A stretch of 64,000 nucleotides of DNA, from the NCBI GenBank assembly GCA_964594075.1, contig CAZQKW010000004.1:1-64000 (forward strand), written 5' to 3'. Both the position numbers and the translations under genes were made by a program. The stretch comes from CAZQKW01 sp964594075 (GTDB lineage: Bacteria; Desulfobacterota; WTBG01; CAIYCZ01). The notes under the pieces are model-generated. The model had not been told where the DNA came from, ran no database searches, and saw nothing but the letters and a program-made list of their open reading frames with translations. Positions 51,980-61,584 of the stretch are shown here, in pieces (the first letter of the stretch is position 1; the number at the start of each line of letters is the position of its first letter).

Positions 51980-53431
51980 ATGCACACAGTTCAGGTATCA
52001 CCTAAGGCCGGCGTCCGCTATCTGCCGCTGTTAATTTGGGTTTTAAGTTTTTCCTTTGCCACGACTTTTAACCGCGCGCCGGCGTATAGCGAGACCCTGA
52101 GGTATGCGCCGGCCGATTTTAAAGCGGCAATCGCCTGGGTTGCGGAAAAAAATATCCCCGCAGTGGTGCACATTGACGTCATTGAGCGGCGCGAGGTTGT
52201 GGTGCCGTTTCAGCCGTTTGCGGACGACCCGTTTTTCCGCTACTTTTTTGACGTGCCGCAGATGCCGCGAAAATATAAACGCGAAATTCAGGGAATGGGC
52301 ACCGGGATGATCATGGATGCCAGAGGCTACATTCTCACCAATAACCATGTGGTGGGCGGCGCCAGTAAAATTCAGGTGCTGCTGGCAAACGGCCGCCGCT
52401 ATCCGGCAACACTGGTGGGCGCCGATCCTAAAACCGACCTTGCAGTAATAAAAATATCGGCCAAGGAGCCGCTGCCCGCGGTAACCTTCGGCGATTCGGA
52501 CAAAACCAAGGTGGGCGAGTGGGTGGTTGCGATTGGCCATCCGCGCGGCCTTGACCATACGGTCACCCAGGGCATCATCAGCGCCAAGCATCGCCAGGGC
52601 ATTATGGATCCCAGTAGTTATCAGGACTTTCTGCAGACCGATGCCGCTATTAATCCCGGCAACAGCGGCGGACCGTTGCTGAACCTGCAGGGGGAAGTGA
52701 TCGGCGTGAATGCGGCAATCGTTTCTCAGTCAGGAGGCTATGAAGGCATCGGCTTCGCCATACCGAGCAACATGGCACAGTATGTGGCGCAGGCGATCAT
52801 CGGCAGCGGCAAGGTGGAACGCGGGTGGCTGGGCATCAGCGTTCAGGACCTTACGCCGGAGTTGGCAAAATCATTTAACGTGGATACCGCCACAGGCGCA
52901 TTGATTGCGGATGTGGTAAAAAACAGCCCGGCGGATAAAGCCGGTTTGAAAAAGGGCGATGTGGTTACGGCGTTCAAGGGCGTTGAGGTTGCCGATGCCC
53001 GATCGTTGATCAATCGGGCTGCCAGCACGCCGATTGGCGAAACAGTGCCGTTAACCATCGTCCGCGACGGCAGAACTTCTGAAATTTCCGTTACCATCGG
53101 CAGCATGCAGCAGGCCGCCCGAGCGCTCGCGGCATCCCTCAAGGAACGCCTTGGCGCGGAATTCAGGGCCGTCGGCACGCGGGAAATAAAAAAATACGGG
53201 CTCGATTCATCCGCCGGCGTCGTGGTTGAATGGCTTGATCGTGACGGACCGCTGGCAGCAGCAGGATTTGAAGTTGGCGACATTATTTTTGAGATAAATG
53301 GACAGCCTATTGAAAACATTGAAGGTTTTATTACCCAGATACGCGCGCTGCCGCCGCAACAGCCGGTATCACTGCTTGCTCTCGACCATAGAACTGGCAA
53401 TACCGGTTATGTTAAAGTCATGCTTCGGTAG
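51980..53431 (+). CDS. HtrA/DegP-type periplasmic serine protease
   Basis: About 483 residues. ATG 51980 has AAAAGGAA upstream; the longer frame from 51947 lacks a site. Signal peptide or anchor at ~10-35 (YLPLLIWVLSFSFATTF). Trypsin-like domain with triad His in LTNNHVVGGA, Asp in DPKTDLAVIKI and Ser in NPGNSGGPL. Two PDZ domains (~275-360 and ~385-480, with GVVVEWLDRDGPLAAAGFEVGD). Quality control of envelope proteins. A motif before the protease, DPFFRYFF, matches the family. It lies beside a second membrane protease gene. Confidence 0.95.
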   Translation: MHTVQVSPKAGVRYLPLLIWVLSFSFATTFNRAPAYSETLRYAPADFKAAIAWVAEKNIPAVVHIDVIERREVVVPFQPFADDPFFRYFFDVPQMPRKYKREIQGMGTGMIMDARGYILTNNHVVGGASKIQVLLANGRRYPATLVGADPKTDLAVIKISAKEPLPAVTFGDSDKTKVGEWVVAIGHPRGLDHTVTQGIISAKHRQGIMDPSSYQDFLQTDAAINPGNSGGPLLNLQGEVIGVNAAIVSQSGGYEGIGFAIPSNMAQYVAQAIIGSGKVERGWLGISVQDLTPELAKSFNVDTATGALIADVVKNSPADKAGLKKGDVVTAFKGVEVADARSLINRAASTPIGETVPLTIVRDGRTSEISVTIGSMQQAARALAASLKERLGAEFRAVGTREIKKYGLDSSAGVVVEWLDRDGPLAAAGFEVGDIIFEINGQPIENIEGFITQIRALPPQQPVSLLALDHRTGNTGYVKVMLR

Positions 53432-53677
53432 TGTGCAAATACTCACGATCTGTTGAAAAAATGTCCAGCCCTGTGTCATTCTGAAGGAGCGTGGCGAGAG
53501 AAGAATCTATGGTAGAGGTGTTGAGATTCTTCGCGTTGCTCAGAACGACAGGTGCATATGGCCTTATGTTCTGCGCTGAAATAATCTTTCCCTGTTTTCC
53601 TTAAATGATGCCGCGCATCATACAGACGGTGGTTAATTATTGACAATACCTTGCGGCAGGAAAGGAGCACCATAATA

Positions 53678-54817
53678 ATGTTTGGCAATCGTGTAACGCT
53701 GTTCAAGCTGTTTGGCTTTGCGGTGCGGGTGGACGCAAGCTGGGTAGTGCTTGCCGTTCTGATTACCTGGTCTCTTGCCAAAGGATGGTTTCCCTATACC
53801 CTGCGCGGCCCCTATTCCGCCAATGTGTACTGGTGGATGGGCATCGCCGGTGCCATTGGCCTGTTTGCATCCATCATCTTTCATGAACTGTGTCATTCGC
53901 TGGTTGCACGCAGATTCGGTCTGCCCATCAGCGGCATCACCCTGTTTATTTTTGGCGGCGTCGCCGAGATGGAGGATCAGCCGCAAAACGCCCGCGTAGA
54001 ATTTTTCATGGCAGCTGCAGGGCCGGCATCAAGCTTTGTGCTGGGCGGCATCCTGTTCGGCATACATTCGTTTGGATATGCCCAGGGATGGCCGCTCCCA
54101 GTAACCGTTGTTTTAAACTATTTGGTTTATCTCAACCTGCTGCTGGCTGCCTTTAATCTGGTGCCCGCCTTTCCGCTTGATGGCGGGCGCATCTTGCGGG
54201 CCGCGCTGTGGGGCTGGAAGGGCAGCCTACGCTGGGCAACCCGCATTGCGTCACAGACCGGCTCCTTGTTCAGTATCATGCTGATTCTGTGGGGATTCTG
54301 GGCGATCCTGACCGGAAATTTTATCGGCGGCTTGTGGCGGGTCATGATCGGTATGTTCCTCAAACGCGCTGCGGACATGTCCTATCAGCAGGTTGTCGTG
54401 AGCCGGGCATTACAGGGCGAACCGGTGAGCAGATTTATGCGAGAGAATCCGGTCACGGTGCCGCCGCAGATTACCATTGCGGAACTGATTGAGGACTTTG
54501 TGTATCGCTACCATTACAAGATGTTTCCCGTGGTGGACAACGGCAGACTGCTGGGCTGCATTGCCACGCGGCAATTTAAAAACCTGCCGCGGGAGGAGTG
54601 GCGGAGCGCCACCGTTGCGTCCCTTATGGAACACTGTTCCCCGGAGAACAGCATTGAGCCTGATGCAGACGCCATACGGGCGCTGGCAAAGATGAATCAG
54701 ACCGGGGCCTCGCGGCTGATGGTGGTGCGCGGCGAACGTTTGCTCGGCATCATTTCATTGAAAGACCTGCTGCAGTTTCTGTCTTTAAAAATGGAACTGG
54801 AAGGTGCTGACCGATGA
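53678..54817 (+). CDS. Site-2 protease family protein with CBS domains
   Basis: M50B-type membrane metalloprotease, about 379 residues. ATG 53678 follows AAAGGAG. HELCHSL (HExxH) lies in the second hydrophobic segment, and the third ligand is in FPLDGGRILRA. About six membrane segments are followed by two CBS domains (~250-375: MRENPVTVPPQITIAELIEDF and LMEHCSPENSIEPDADAIRALAKM). The CBS pair probably senses an adenylate ligand. Unlike RseP it lacks a PDZ. Downstream of htrA; the 250-bp gap holds dispersed TTCTGA-type repeats. Confidence 0.94.
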   Translation: MFGNRVTLFKLFGFAVRVDASWVVLAVLITWSLAKGWFPYTLRGPYSANVYWWMGIAGAIGLFASIIFHELCHSLVARRFGLPISGITLFIFGGVAEMEDQPQNARVEFFMAAAGPASSFVLGGILFGIHSFGYAQGWPLPVTVVLNYLVYLNLLLAAFNLVPAFPLDGGRILRAALWGWKGSLRWATRIASQTGSLFSIMLILWGFWAILTGNFIGGLWRVMIGMFLKRAADMSYQQVVVSRALQGEPVSRFMRENPVTVPPQITIAELIEDFVYRYHYKMFPVVDNGRLLGCIATRQFKNLPREEWRSATVASLMEHCSPENSIEPDADAIRALAKMNQTGASRLMVVRGERLLGIISLKDLLQFLSLKMELEGADR

Positions 54818-54820
54818 GTG

Positions 54821-55510
54821 TTAGCTGCTTTTTTCCTTGCGGTAGAGCAGCACTGCTTCTTCACCGACAATTGTGATGATTAGGGTGAGGAGATAGCGCA
54901 GCCCGAGTTCTTTGCCCACCGTCCAGGCAATCTGCCGGCCGTAATACCAGGGATTGGTTACATTATATGCTCCCCAGGCAAGTTTGCGCGCAGTATTGAC
55001 AAACCGGTTCCCCAACACCTGGGTAATTTTGCTGTCCTTAATTCGCTTATACCCGCGGTGAAGATACAGAATTTCTGCCACCGTGCGGTCGCGCACTATG
55101 GTCAGGGGAACGCGGTTCAGATAACCCTCAACGCGCTCAACGACCCGCCGCACCAGATGCAACAAGCCGGCCACCGTTGCCTGATACAGGGGCTCATCCT
55201 TATCCGGAAAGTAAATGGATGCAATTTTTATCACCAGCTCCCGCGAAAGTTCAAACACAGACTCACCTGACAGCTCGGTCTGACTGCTAAAATTCATCCA
55301 GATTCTGTTCCGCTCTTCCTCAATGATTTTATACGCAGCGTCATCCTCCAGAGTCATTTCTTTAATTCTCTGAAAGGGCACCTTGTTAAGCGAATCCATC
55401 TCTTCCTCAAGGTCCTTGATCTTTTTCTTCTCCCGCCAAATCAGAAACAGCAGCAGACAGGAAATTATTGCAAACAGCCCAATGATAATAATATACTGAT
55501 ACTCAGCCAT
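54821..55510 (-). CDS. Hypothetical membrane protein
   Basis: About 229 residues, family not recognised. ATG 55510 (MAEYQYIIIIG) is preferred, since the upstream extension is not hydrophobic. One N-terminal membrane helix (residues ~4-24), then a charged coiled coil (REKKKIKDLEEEMDSLNK), a helical central region with ARKLAWGAYNVTNPWYYGRQIAW, and a second hydrophobic segment near the C terminus (YLLTLIITIVGEEAVLLY). It is convergent with the CBS protease, with only three bases between stops. Confidence 0.75.
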   Translation of the reverse strand: MAEYQYIIIIGLFAIISCLLLFLIWREKKKIKDLEEEMDSLNKVPFQRIKEMTLEDDAAYKIIEEERNRIWMNFSSQTELSGESVFELSRELVIKIASIYFPDKDEPLYQATVAGLLHLVRRVVERVEGYLNRVPLTIVRDRTVAEILYLHRGYKRIKDSKITQVLGNRFVNTARKLAWGAYNVTNPWYYGRQIAWTVGKELGLRYLLTLIITIVGEEAVLLYRKEKSS

Positions 55511-55658
55511 GCCGACTCCGTGTGATTCTTTGTATGATAAACGCAACGAGAAAGATACGGTTTATTTTCGCGGTGAACAAAATTGCCGCAATTATTTTTT
55601 TAAACAATATGGTAAATGAGTTAAGTTTGCAATATAAACTCGGGGCGTAAACCATATC

Positions 55659-56321
55659 ATGCGTTTCATTATTGATGCCTATAATGTTATCAGAACTAAT
55701 CCTGAGGGCAAGCTGATTGAAAGCCGGCAGGGAAATCTCCCGGCACGCGCATGGCTTATAGATTTATGCCGTGCTGCGGTCAGGAACGGGGAAAAATGGA
55801 TCGTGGTCTTTGATGGCGACGGCACGGCTACGGCAGAGCAGGTTCACGGCGGCACCCTTGAAGTGCGCTACGCCACGCCGCAAACTGCAGACGAGGTTGT
55901 TCGCCAACTGGGGGAAGATGCAATAGCCCTGAAGATATCCGCGCGCATTGTTTCATCAGACGGCGAAGTGCGGGTTTCGGGATGCGAACACGTGGACAGC
56001 CAGTCATTTGTGGAATTTCTTAACCGGAGAAAAGTAAAAGGCGACCGGCCCAAGTCCCCCTCAAAGCAAGCCCTTTGTGAAAACATACTGAAAACCCTTG
56101 CAGAAAAAAGGCATATTCCTATGGACGCTATATCATACAAACTGAAAGATGAAGTAACTGAATGTATTTCCTATCTCTTCGCGCGAAATTTAGCGCCGCA
56201 AAAAATGGCGCGGGAAATTGAAAAATATTTAAGAGACCTCCTGCCGTTACAGCCAAACCCTGATCCCCAGAAAGAGGTCTTCCGGATAATAAAGAGCCGT
56301 ATTGAATCCCTAAGCCGATAG
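55659..56321 (+). CDS. NYN domain protein (PIN-like nuclease fold)
   Basis: 220 residues. N-terminal NYN/YacP-like PIN fold with FIIDAYNVIR and IVVFDGD (acidic metal ligands), then SPSKQALCENILKTL and a helical C-terminal region. NYN proteins are candidate RNases involved in rRNA or tRNA processing; here neither target nor activity can be seen. The middle part (VRQLGEDAIALKISARIVSSDGEV) fits the YacP pattern. It is a lone gene without a clear Shine-Dalgarno. Confidence 0.82.
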   Translation: MRFIIDAYNVIRTNPEGKLIESRQGNLPARAWLIDLCRAAVRNGEKWIVVFDGDGTATAEQVHGGTLEVRYATPQTADEVVRQLGEDAIALKISARIVSSDGEVRVSGCEHVDSQSFVEFLNRRKVKGDRPKSPSKQALCENILKTLAEKRHIPMDAISYKLKDEVTECISYLFARNLAPQKMAREIEKYLRDLLPLQPNPDPQKEVFRIIKSRIESLSR

Positions 56322-56618
56322 CCCCTTTTTTCACCCTCTTCATAACATCTAACCCCTTTTTTCCCAATTAATATCCTCGCGGACATTTACTTTTATCAAC
56401 AGCTGCAAGATTAAAAACAAAATACTTAAAATTAGTCTCATATAGGTTGCAAACTTCAACATAGCAATAATAAACAATTATTTAGCAATAATATAATATT
56501 ATATAGCATTATGCCTTATTGACTTTTAACGATATTTATTGATATAATTTACTCCAATTAAATAACAAAAATTACTTAAATTAATATAAATTAACTCTTA
56601 CAAGCTCATCCAGCACTT
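56322..56618. other. AT-rich intergenic gap before the surface-protein genes
   Basis: About 300 bp, markedly richer in A and T than the flanking coding DNA. No repeats, RNA genes or ORFs seen. It should hold the promoter of the repeat protein at 56619. Confidence 0.5.
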
Positions 56619-59480
56619 ATGCGCAAAAATTTTTATCTTCCATCCAGCTTTTTCCCCGGGCGTTCCTGCCTGTTTAAAATACTCTGCACAATAATTCACG
56701 GTATCTTAATAATCAGTTCTACACCGGTTGGCGCATCCTGGGAATGGCTGAATCCCTTGCCTCAGGGGAATAATCTCTATGGTGTCTGGGTTAATACGTC
56801 AAGCGATGTTTTTGCGGTGGGCGCAGCAGGAACTATTCTGCATTATAACGGCAGCGAATGGACCAGTATGGCAAGCGGTACGTCGCTATCGTTATATGCG
56901 GTCTGGGGGACTTCGGGAGCCCATGTGATAGCCGTGGGGGACAAGGGAACTATCCTGCGCTATAACGGCAGCTCTTGGAGCAGCATGACCAGCGGCACAA
57001 CCGCAGCTCTTAATGCCGTCTGGGGCAGCGCGCCTCATAACGTGCTTGCGGTAGGCGCTAATGGCGCCATCCTGCGCTACGACGGCAGCTCCTGGAGCGC
57101 CATGAACAGCGGGACCAACAAATCGCTGTATGGCGTATGGTGCAGCTCCGCTACCAGCGCATGTGCCGTGGGAGATGACGGCACTATTCTATATTACAAC
57201 GGCAGCAAGTGGAACGGCATGAGCAGCGGCACGACAACCTGGCTCAATGCCGTCTGGGGCAGTTCTGACAGTAACATATTTGCGGTTGGCGCCTCCGGCA
57301 CGATCCTGCGTTACAACGGCAGCTCCTGGAGCAGCATGACCAGCGGCACTTTTGAGTGGCTCAGCGGCGTGTGGGGCAAGTCTGACAGCGATGTGTTTGC
57401 AGTGGGCGATAACGGAGATATTTTGCATTACGACGGTCTTTCCTGGAGCACCATGGCCAGCCCCTCAAACGCCTGGCTAAATGCGGTCAATGGAAGCGCA
57501 GACGGCAATGTGTTTACGGTGGGGTTGTCCGGTGAAATCCTCGCCTTTGACGGCAGCACCTGGAGCAGCATGACCAGCGGCACGACAACCTGGCTCAATG
57601 CCGTCTGGGGCAGTTCGGGCAACGATGTGTTTGCGGTGGGCGATAGCGGCACCATCCTCCACTACGACGGCAGCTCTTGGAGCAAAATGATCAGCACTAC
57701 GCTTAAACCTTTATACGCGGTCTGGGGCAGTGCAAACAACAACGTGTTTGCGGTAGGCGATTCAGGAATTATCCTGCGCTATAACGGCAGCACCTGGAGC
57801 AAAATGACCAGCGGCACCAGCAAATCGCTGTATGGCGTGTGGGGCAGTTCGGGCAACAACATATTCGCAGTGGGTAATGGCGGCACGATCCTGCGTTATG
57901 ACGGCAGCACCTGGGTCAGCATGAGCAGCGGCACAACTATCTGGCTCACTGCCGTCTGGGGCAGTTCGGGCAGCGACGTGTTTGCGGTGGGCGACAGCGG
58001 TACCATCCTCCACTATGACGGCAGTGCCTGGAGCAGCATGATCAGCAACTCATTAGCATTGCTGAGTGGTATCTGGGGCAGTTCGGCCAGCGACGTGTTC
58101 GCAGTGGGCGATAGCGGCGCCATTCTGCACTATGATGGCAGTATCTGGAGCGCCATGGCAAGCGGCACCACCGCATGGCTTAAAGCAGCCTGGGGAGTTT
58201 CCGGCACTGATGTCTATGCCGTGGGAACCTCGGGCATTATTCTTCGCTTTGACGGCGGCACCTGGGTCAGCATGTCCTCACCCACAGCAAAGTCCCTTAT
58301 GGGTATCTGGGGCATGGCTCAAGCAGATCTGTTTGCTGTGGGTGAAGGAGGCACCATTCTTCACACTATAGACAGCGGCGGCAGTAATACCACCACAGCC
58401 CCGTCAACCACTACCAGTATCGCAGATACCACCACCACAGAGCCAACCACGACGACCAGCATAGAATCCGGCCCATCAACAACAACGACCGAGCCGTCAA
58501 CCACCTCCAGCAGCGTCGAACCATCCACTACGACAACAACCGCTATTTCCGGGGTGAGCATTGTCAATATTACGCAGGACTGGTCAGGGGCAAGTGATGT
58601 AACCCTCACCTGGGAAAGCAGCGTGGGGCAGAGCTATTCCATCTTGCTGAAAGATGAATTCAGCGGCTCATTCATCGCCGTGGATACGGTTGCCGGAAAT
58701 CAGGGCACCACCTCCTGGACTGATAATGGCGTTTGGCCTGGCGGAACGCACCCTTCAACCGTTTCGCAGCGTTACTACAAAGTTTCCGCAAGCGGCATAG
58801 AGTCGCACAACACGGTCGGCATCTACCGCATCACCGTGCAGGAAGGCATGAATCTCATATCCCTACCGCTCATACCGTTCCGATCAGACCTGGTGAATGT
58901 GATAGGAAGCCAATTGACGGGCGCGCCAAATGAAGGGGACGCCGACCGCCTCTGGGTATGGAATGGAAACAATTACGAATTTGCCTGGCTGGTGGAAGGC
59001 GTGGGACCACCCTATGACGGAACGTGGTACACCGGTAATGCCGAAACCGCGGTTACACTGGGCGCCGACCGCGGCGCATGGGTGCAGGTGCGGCCAGGAC
59101 ACGGGACGCAAACGGTCTATATCGCAGGTGAAGTTGCCGCAGCAGCACGTATTATTCCGCTGGCAACCGGCATGAATCTGGTGGGAAGCAGTTACCCAGT
59201 TGCGGTGCCGCTGGGCGACCAACAGAGCGATGACAGCAATCTGTGGGAAAGCGGGGCAACCGGTGCAGATAATGAAGGAGATGCAGACCGGGTGTGGAGC
59301 TGGAACGGATCACATTATCAGTTCCACTGGCTGGTGGACCACGTCAATGCAACGCTTAACGGAACGTGGTATTCGGGAAACAGCCCCAGCCCGCTCGCTC
59401 TTGAACCGGGGAAAGGATACTGGGTGCAAATCCGCGCCAATCATGCGGGTTTTACCTGGACCTATCCCAAACCATATTGA
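56619..59480 (+). CDS. Secreted beta-propeller-like repeat protein
   Basis: 953 residues. Signal peptide to ~residue 39 (ending STPVGA). Residues ~45-590 are about 13-14 tandem ~40-residue repeats with consensus LNAVWGSS..DVFAVGD.GTILHYDGSSWS.M.SGT, which resembles Kelch/BNR/YCF48-like propeller blades. A Thr/Ser-Pro-rich linker (TTTEPTTTTSI type, ~595-650) follows, as in glycosylated surface proteins. Next come an FN3-like stretch and two related C-terminal modules, each with GMNLI/GMNLV, NEGDADR.W.WNG and W.QIR. No anchor is visible. Function unknown; binding or adhesion is inferred. Confidence 0.85.
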   Translation: MRKNFYLPSSFFPGRSCLFKILCTIIHGILIISSTPVGASWEWLNPLPQGNNLYGVWVNTSSDVFAVGAAGTILHYNGSEWTSMASGTSLSLYAVWGTSGAHVIAVGDKGTILRYNGSSWSSMTSGTTAALNAVWGSAPHNVLAVGANGAILRYDGSSWSAMNSGTNKSLYGVWCSSATSACAVGDDGTILYYNGSKWNGMSSGTTTWLNAVWGSSDSNIFAVGASGTILRYNGSSWSSMTSGTFEWLSGVWGKSDSDVFAVGDNGDILHYDGLSWSTMASPSNAWLNAVNGSADGNVFTVGLSGEILAFDGSTWSSMTSGTTTWLNAVWGSSGNDVFAVGDSGTILHYDGSSWSKMISTTLKPLYAVWGSANNNVFAVGDSGIILRYNGSTWSKMTSGTSKSLYGVWGSSGNNIFAVGNGGTILRYDGSTWVSMSSGTTIWLTAVWGSSGSDVFAVGDSGTILHYDGSAWSSMISNSLALLSGIWGSSASDVFAVGDSGAILHYDGSIWSAMASGTTAWLKAAWGVSGTDVYAVGTSGIILRFDGGTWVSMSSPTAKSLMGIWGMAQADLFAVGEGGTILHTIDSGGSNTTTAPSTTTSIADTTTTEPTTTTSIESGPSTTTTEPSTTSSSVEPSTTTTTAISGVSIVNITQDWSGASDVTLTWESSVGQSYSILLKDEFSGSFIAVDTVAGNQGTTSWTDNGVWPGGTHPSTVSQRYYKVSASGIESHNTVGIYRITVQEGMNLISLPLIPFRSDLVNVIGSQLTGAPNEGDADRLWVWNGNNYEFAWLVEGVGPPYDGTWYTGNAETAVTLGADRGAWVQVRPGHGTQTVYIAGEVAAAARIIPLATGMNLVGSSYPVAVPLGDQQSDDSNLWESGATGADNEGDADRVWSWNGSHYQFHWLVDHVNATLNGTWYSGNSPSPLALEPGKGYWVQIRANHAGFTWTYPKPY

Positions 59481-59553
59481 TTGTTAATGGGTGCTCTGTA
59501 TGAGCCAGCACTGGGGAAATTCTATCCAAACATCACAAACAAGGGGCATTTAA

Positions 59554-61302
59554 ATGCAAAAGAGCAACCATGTGTCCTCTCATAGTATTTTTGCAGTCCT
59601 GATAGCCCTGCTGATTGGTTTGTTGCAACCTGCAGCCGCTGTCGCAGGTGTCATCGGGGTGCGCTCAAGCACTGGCATAAAAAATAGTGACGGCAATTAT
59701 TTGGTGGGCGATGGATTTCTCAATGCAGGACCAGATTGTCTGGTGCAGTGCATTTATGCGGGCGCAGACGGGGTCATTAATCCGCCGAATCCACTTGACG
59801 GCAGCCCGACCGGTGACGACCAGGCGCTGGAGATGGAAGAAATTGCCGGCCGTTATTATACTGTGATTGGAGAAGGGTATCCGTTTTCACCTGACACCGG
59901 AAAATTCGCCGAGGATTTCAGGCATGCTTTAAATGCCGGCAGTAAAATTTATTGCCGCGCATGGAACAGTTATGATTTTGCATCAGCAACCTGCTATGGG
60001 GATTCGCCATTATATCCAATAGCAAATGTGGTGGGGGAATACCATGATTTCGGCACCTGGCTAACCGATACCTGCACGCCGTCTTCCAGCACGACAACCG
60101 TTGAGTCAACCACCACATCGGTAGAAAACACCACAACGGTTGAATCAACCACCACTACTACGGAACCTATTACCACTTCAATAGTTTCAACTTCGACAAC
60201 TTCTGAAGCGAGCACTACCTCCATTGAGCCGACCACGTCAACGATAGAATTGACCACTACAACGACTGCCGAAAGCACCACAACGGTTGACCTCGCAACC
60301 ACAACCGTGGAAATGACAACCAGTTCCGTAGAATCTACCACGACATCAATAATGCCGACAACCACCACGACAGAAGAGAACACCACGACCGTGCAGCCGA
60401 CCATCACGACCAGCACCCCGGAAATTACCACTACCAGTGATCCATCAACCAGCTCTGTGGAGCCTTCTACAACTTCTGTGGCATACACGACCACGTTCTT
60501 GCCGGTTACTACGACAATACGGCCGCCCACTACCTCAATCGGCCCGATCATTACCACTTCTCTACCTAAGACAACAACCTCTATCGGACCGGTTACAACC
60601 ACAACGTCGTCCCAAAAAACTTCAACTTCTTCCGCGGTTGCGAGCAGCACCACAACGACCGCAGAACCGTTTACGGTACGTTTCACAGCCGATGTCCGGA
60701 CTGCGCGCATATTCCGTCCCGTGCAGTTCAGCAGCACCAGCAATGGCATTGTCCGCGAATATCGGTGGCGCTTTGGCGATGGCGCAGAAAGCAACGAGGC
60801 GCATCCGCAGCATATCTATAAAAAGAAAGGCATTTATGATGTAACGTTAACGGTAACCGGAGATGACGGCTCCACGGCAACAGAAAAAAAAGAAAAGTAT
60901 ATAACCGTCCACGGATTCTGCCCACTTACCACATCGCTAAACAACGAGAGTCACATAGAGGTGTTATATAAAGTAAGAGACCGGCTGCTCCCCAGCCTGC
61001 CCGGAATGATGCTGATATCGCTTTACTATCGCAATGCCGTTGAGCTGACGCGGCTGCTGGAAAACAATCCGTATCTGCAGAATCGGCTCAGGGAGATGGT
61101 AACAAATAACATCGGGATTGCAGAGCAGTGGGTTGCAGGTAAACCTGCAGTGATCTCGGCAGAACAGGTTGAAGAGATTGTGCAGTTTCTGGAAGCGGTA
61201 AGCGCATCGAGCAGCGTGCGGCTGCGCAACGATATTGATATGTTCATAGCGGGGCTGAACGACGGGTATTTACTCCAGGAATTTTATATTCAGGTGGAGT
61301 AG
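59554..61302 (+). CDS. Secreted protein with Thr-rich linker, PKD domain and CPxx-helical C terminus
   Basis: 582 residues. Signal peptide to ~residue 33 (AAAVAG). An N-terminal unknown domain (~35-170) has two Cys pairs. A ~190-residue Thr/Ser-rich linker (TTTTEP/STTSVE units) follows, then a PKD domain (~370-450, EYRWRFGDGAESNEAHPQHIYKKKG). The C-terminal domain (~455-582) begins CPLTTSL and carries LYKVRDRLLPSLPG..LISLYYRNAVELTRLL. The latter is shared with the neighbouring gene at 61585. The linker suggests O-glycosylation and a surface location. AGGGG precedes the ATG. Function unknown. Confidence 0.85.
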   Translation: MQKSNHVSSHSIFAVLIALLIGLLQPAAAVAGVIGVRSSTGIKNSDGNYLVGDGFLNAGPDCLVQCIYAGADGVINPPNPLDGSPTGDDQALEMEEIAGRYYTVIGEGYPFSPDTGKFAEDFRHALNAGSKIYCRAWNSYDFASATCYGDSPLYPIANVVGEYHDFGTWLTDTCTPSSSTTTVESTTTSVENTTTVESTTTTTEPITTSIVSTSTTSEASTTSIEPTTSTIELTTTTTAESTTTVDLATTTVEMTTSSVESTTTSIMPTTTTTEENTTTVQPTITTSTPEITTTSDPSTSSVEPSTTSVAYTTTFLPVTTTIRPPTTSIGPIITTSLPKTTTSIGPVTTTTSSQKTSTSSAVASSTTTTAEPFTVRFTADVRTARIFRPVQFSSTSNGIVREYRWRFGDGAESNEAHPQHIYKKKGIYDVTLTVTGDDGSTATEKKEKYITVHGFCPLTTSLNNESHIEVLYKVRDRLLPSLPGMMLISLYYRNAVELTRLLENNPYLQNRLREMVTNNIGIAEQWVAGKPAVISAEQVEEIVQFLEAVSASSSVRLRNDIDMFIAGLNDGYLLQEFYIQVE

Positions 61303-61435
61303 ATACCGCTCATGAGCGCGCGTTAGATTCCTCTGTCGCCACCGCTCCTCAGAATGACACCATGGTGGGAATTCTTCGCTTCGTTCAGAATGAGACTTTT
61401 TCACCAGCCGGTTAGAAGCACAAATGCCAGAAAAG

Positions 61436-61465
61436 AAAGGCAGGGTCAATAATGGCCCTGCCTTT
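61436..61465. terminator. Bidirectional terminator between convergent surface-protein genes
   Basis: AAAGGCAGGG (61436-61445), 10-base loop, CCCTGCCTTT (61456-61465). It serves the gene ending at 61302 and possibly the gene ending at 61585. Its stem matches the ilvC terminator. Confidence 0.85.
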
Positions 61466-61584
61466 ATCATTTGAATTTCGTTTACCAGTCCATGCCGATT
61501 TAGAACCTCTTGCAGCGGGTTGAATAGGCACGAAATGAAATATCAATCACAACTGCCGAAATGCCCCTTCGCTGTGCATGGGGA

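Noticed and set aside
57189..58013. Antisense ORFs over the propeller repeats
   Set aside because: Periodic shadows of the repeated coding strand with the same ~40-codon period; no independent support.
59994..60794. 266-codon antisense ORF, Val-rich
   Set aside because: It is the reverse complement of the Thr-rich linker: ACN codons read backwards give runs of Val codons.
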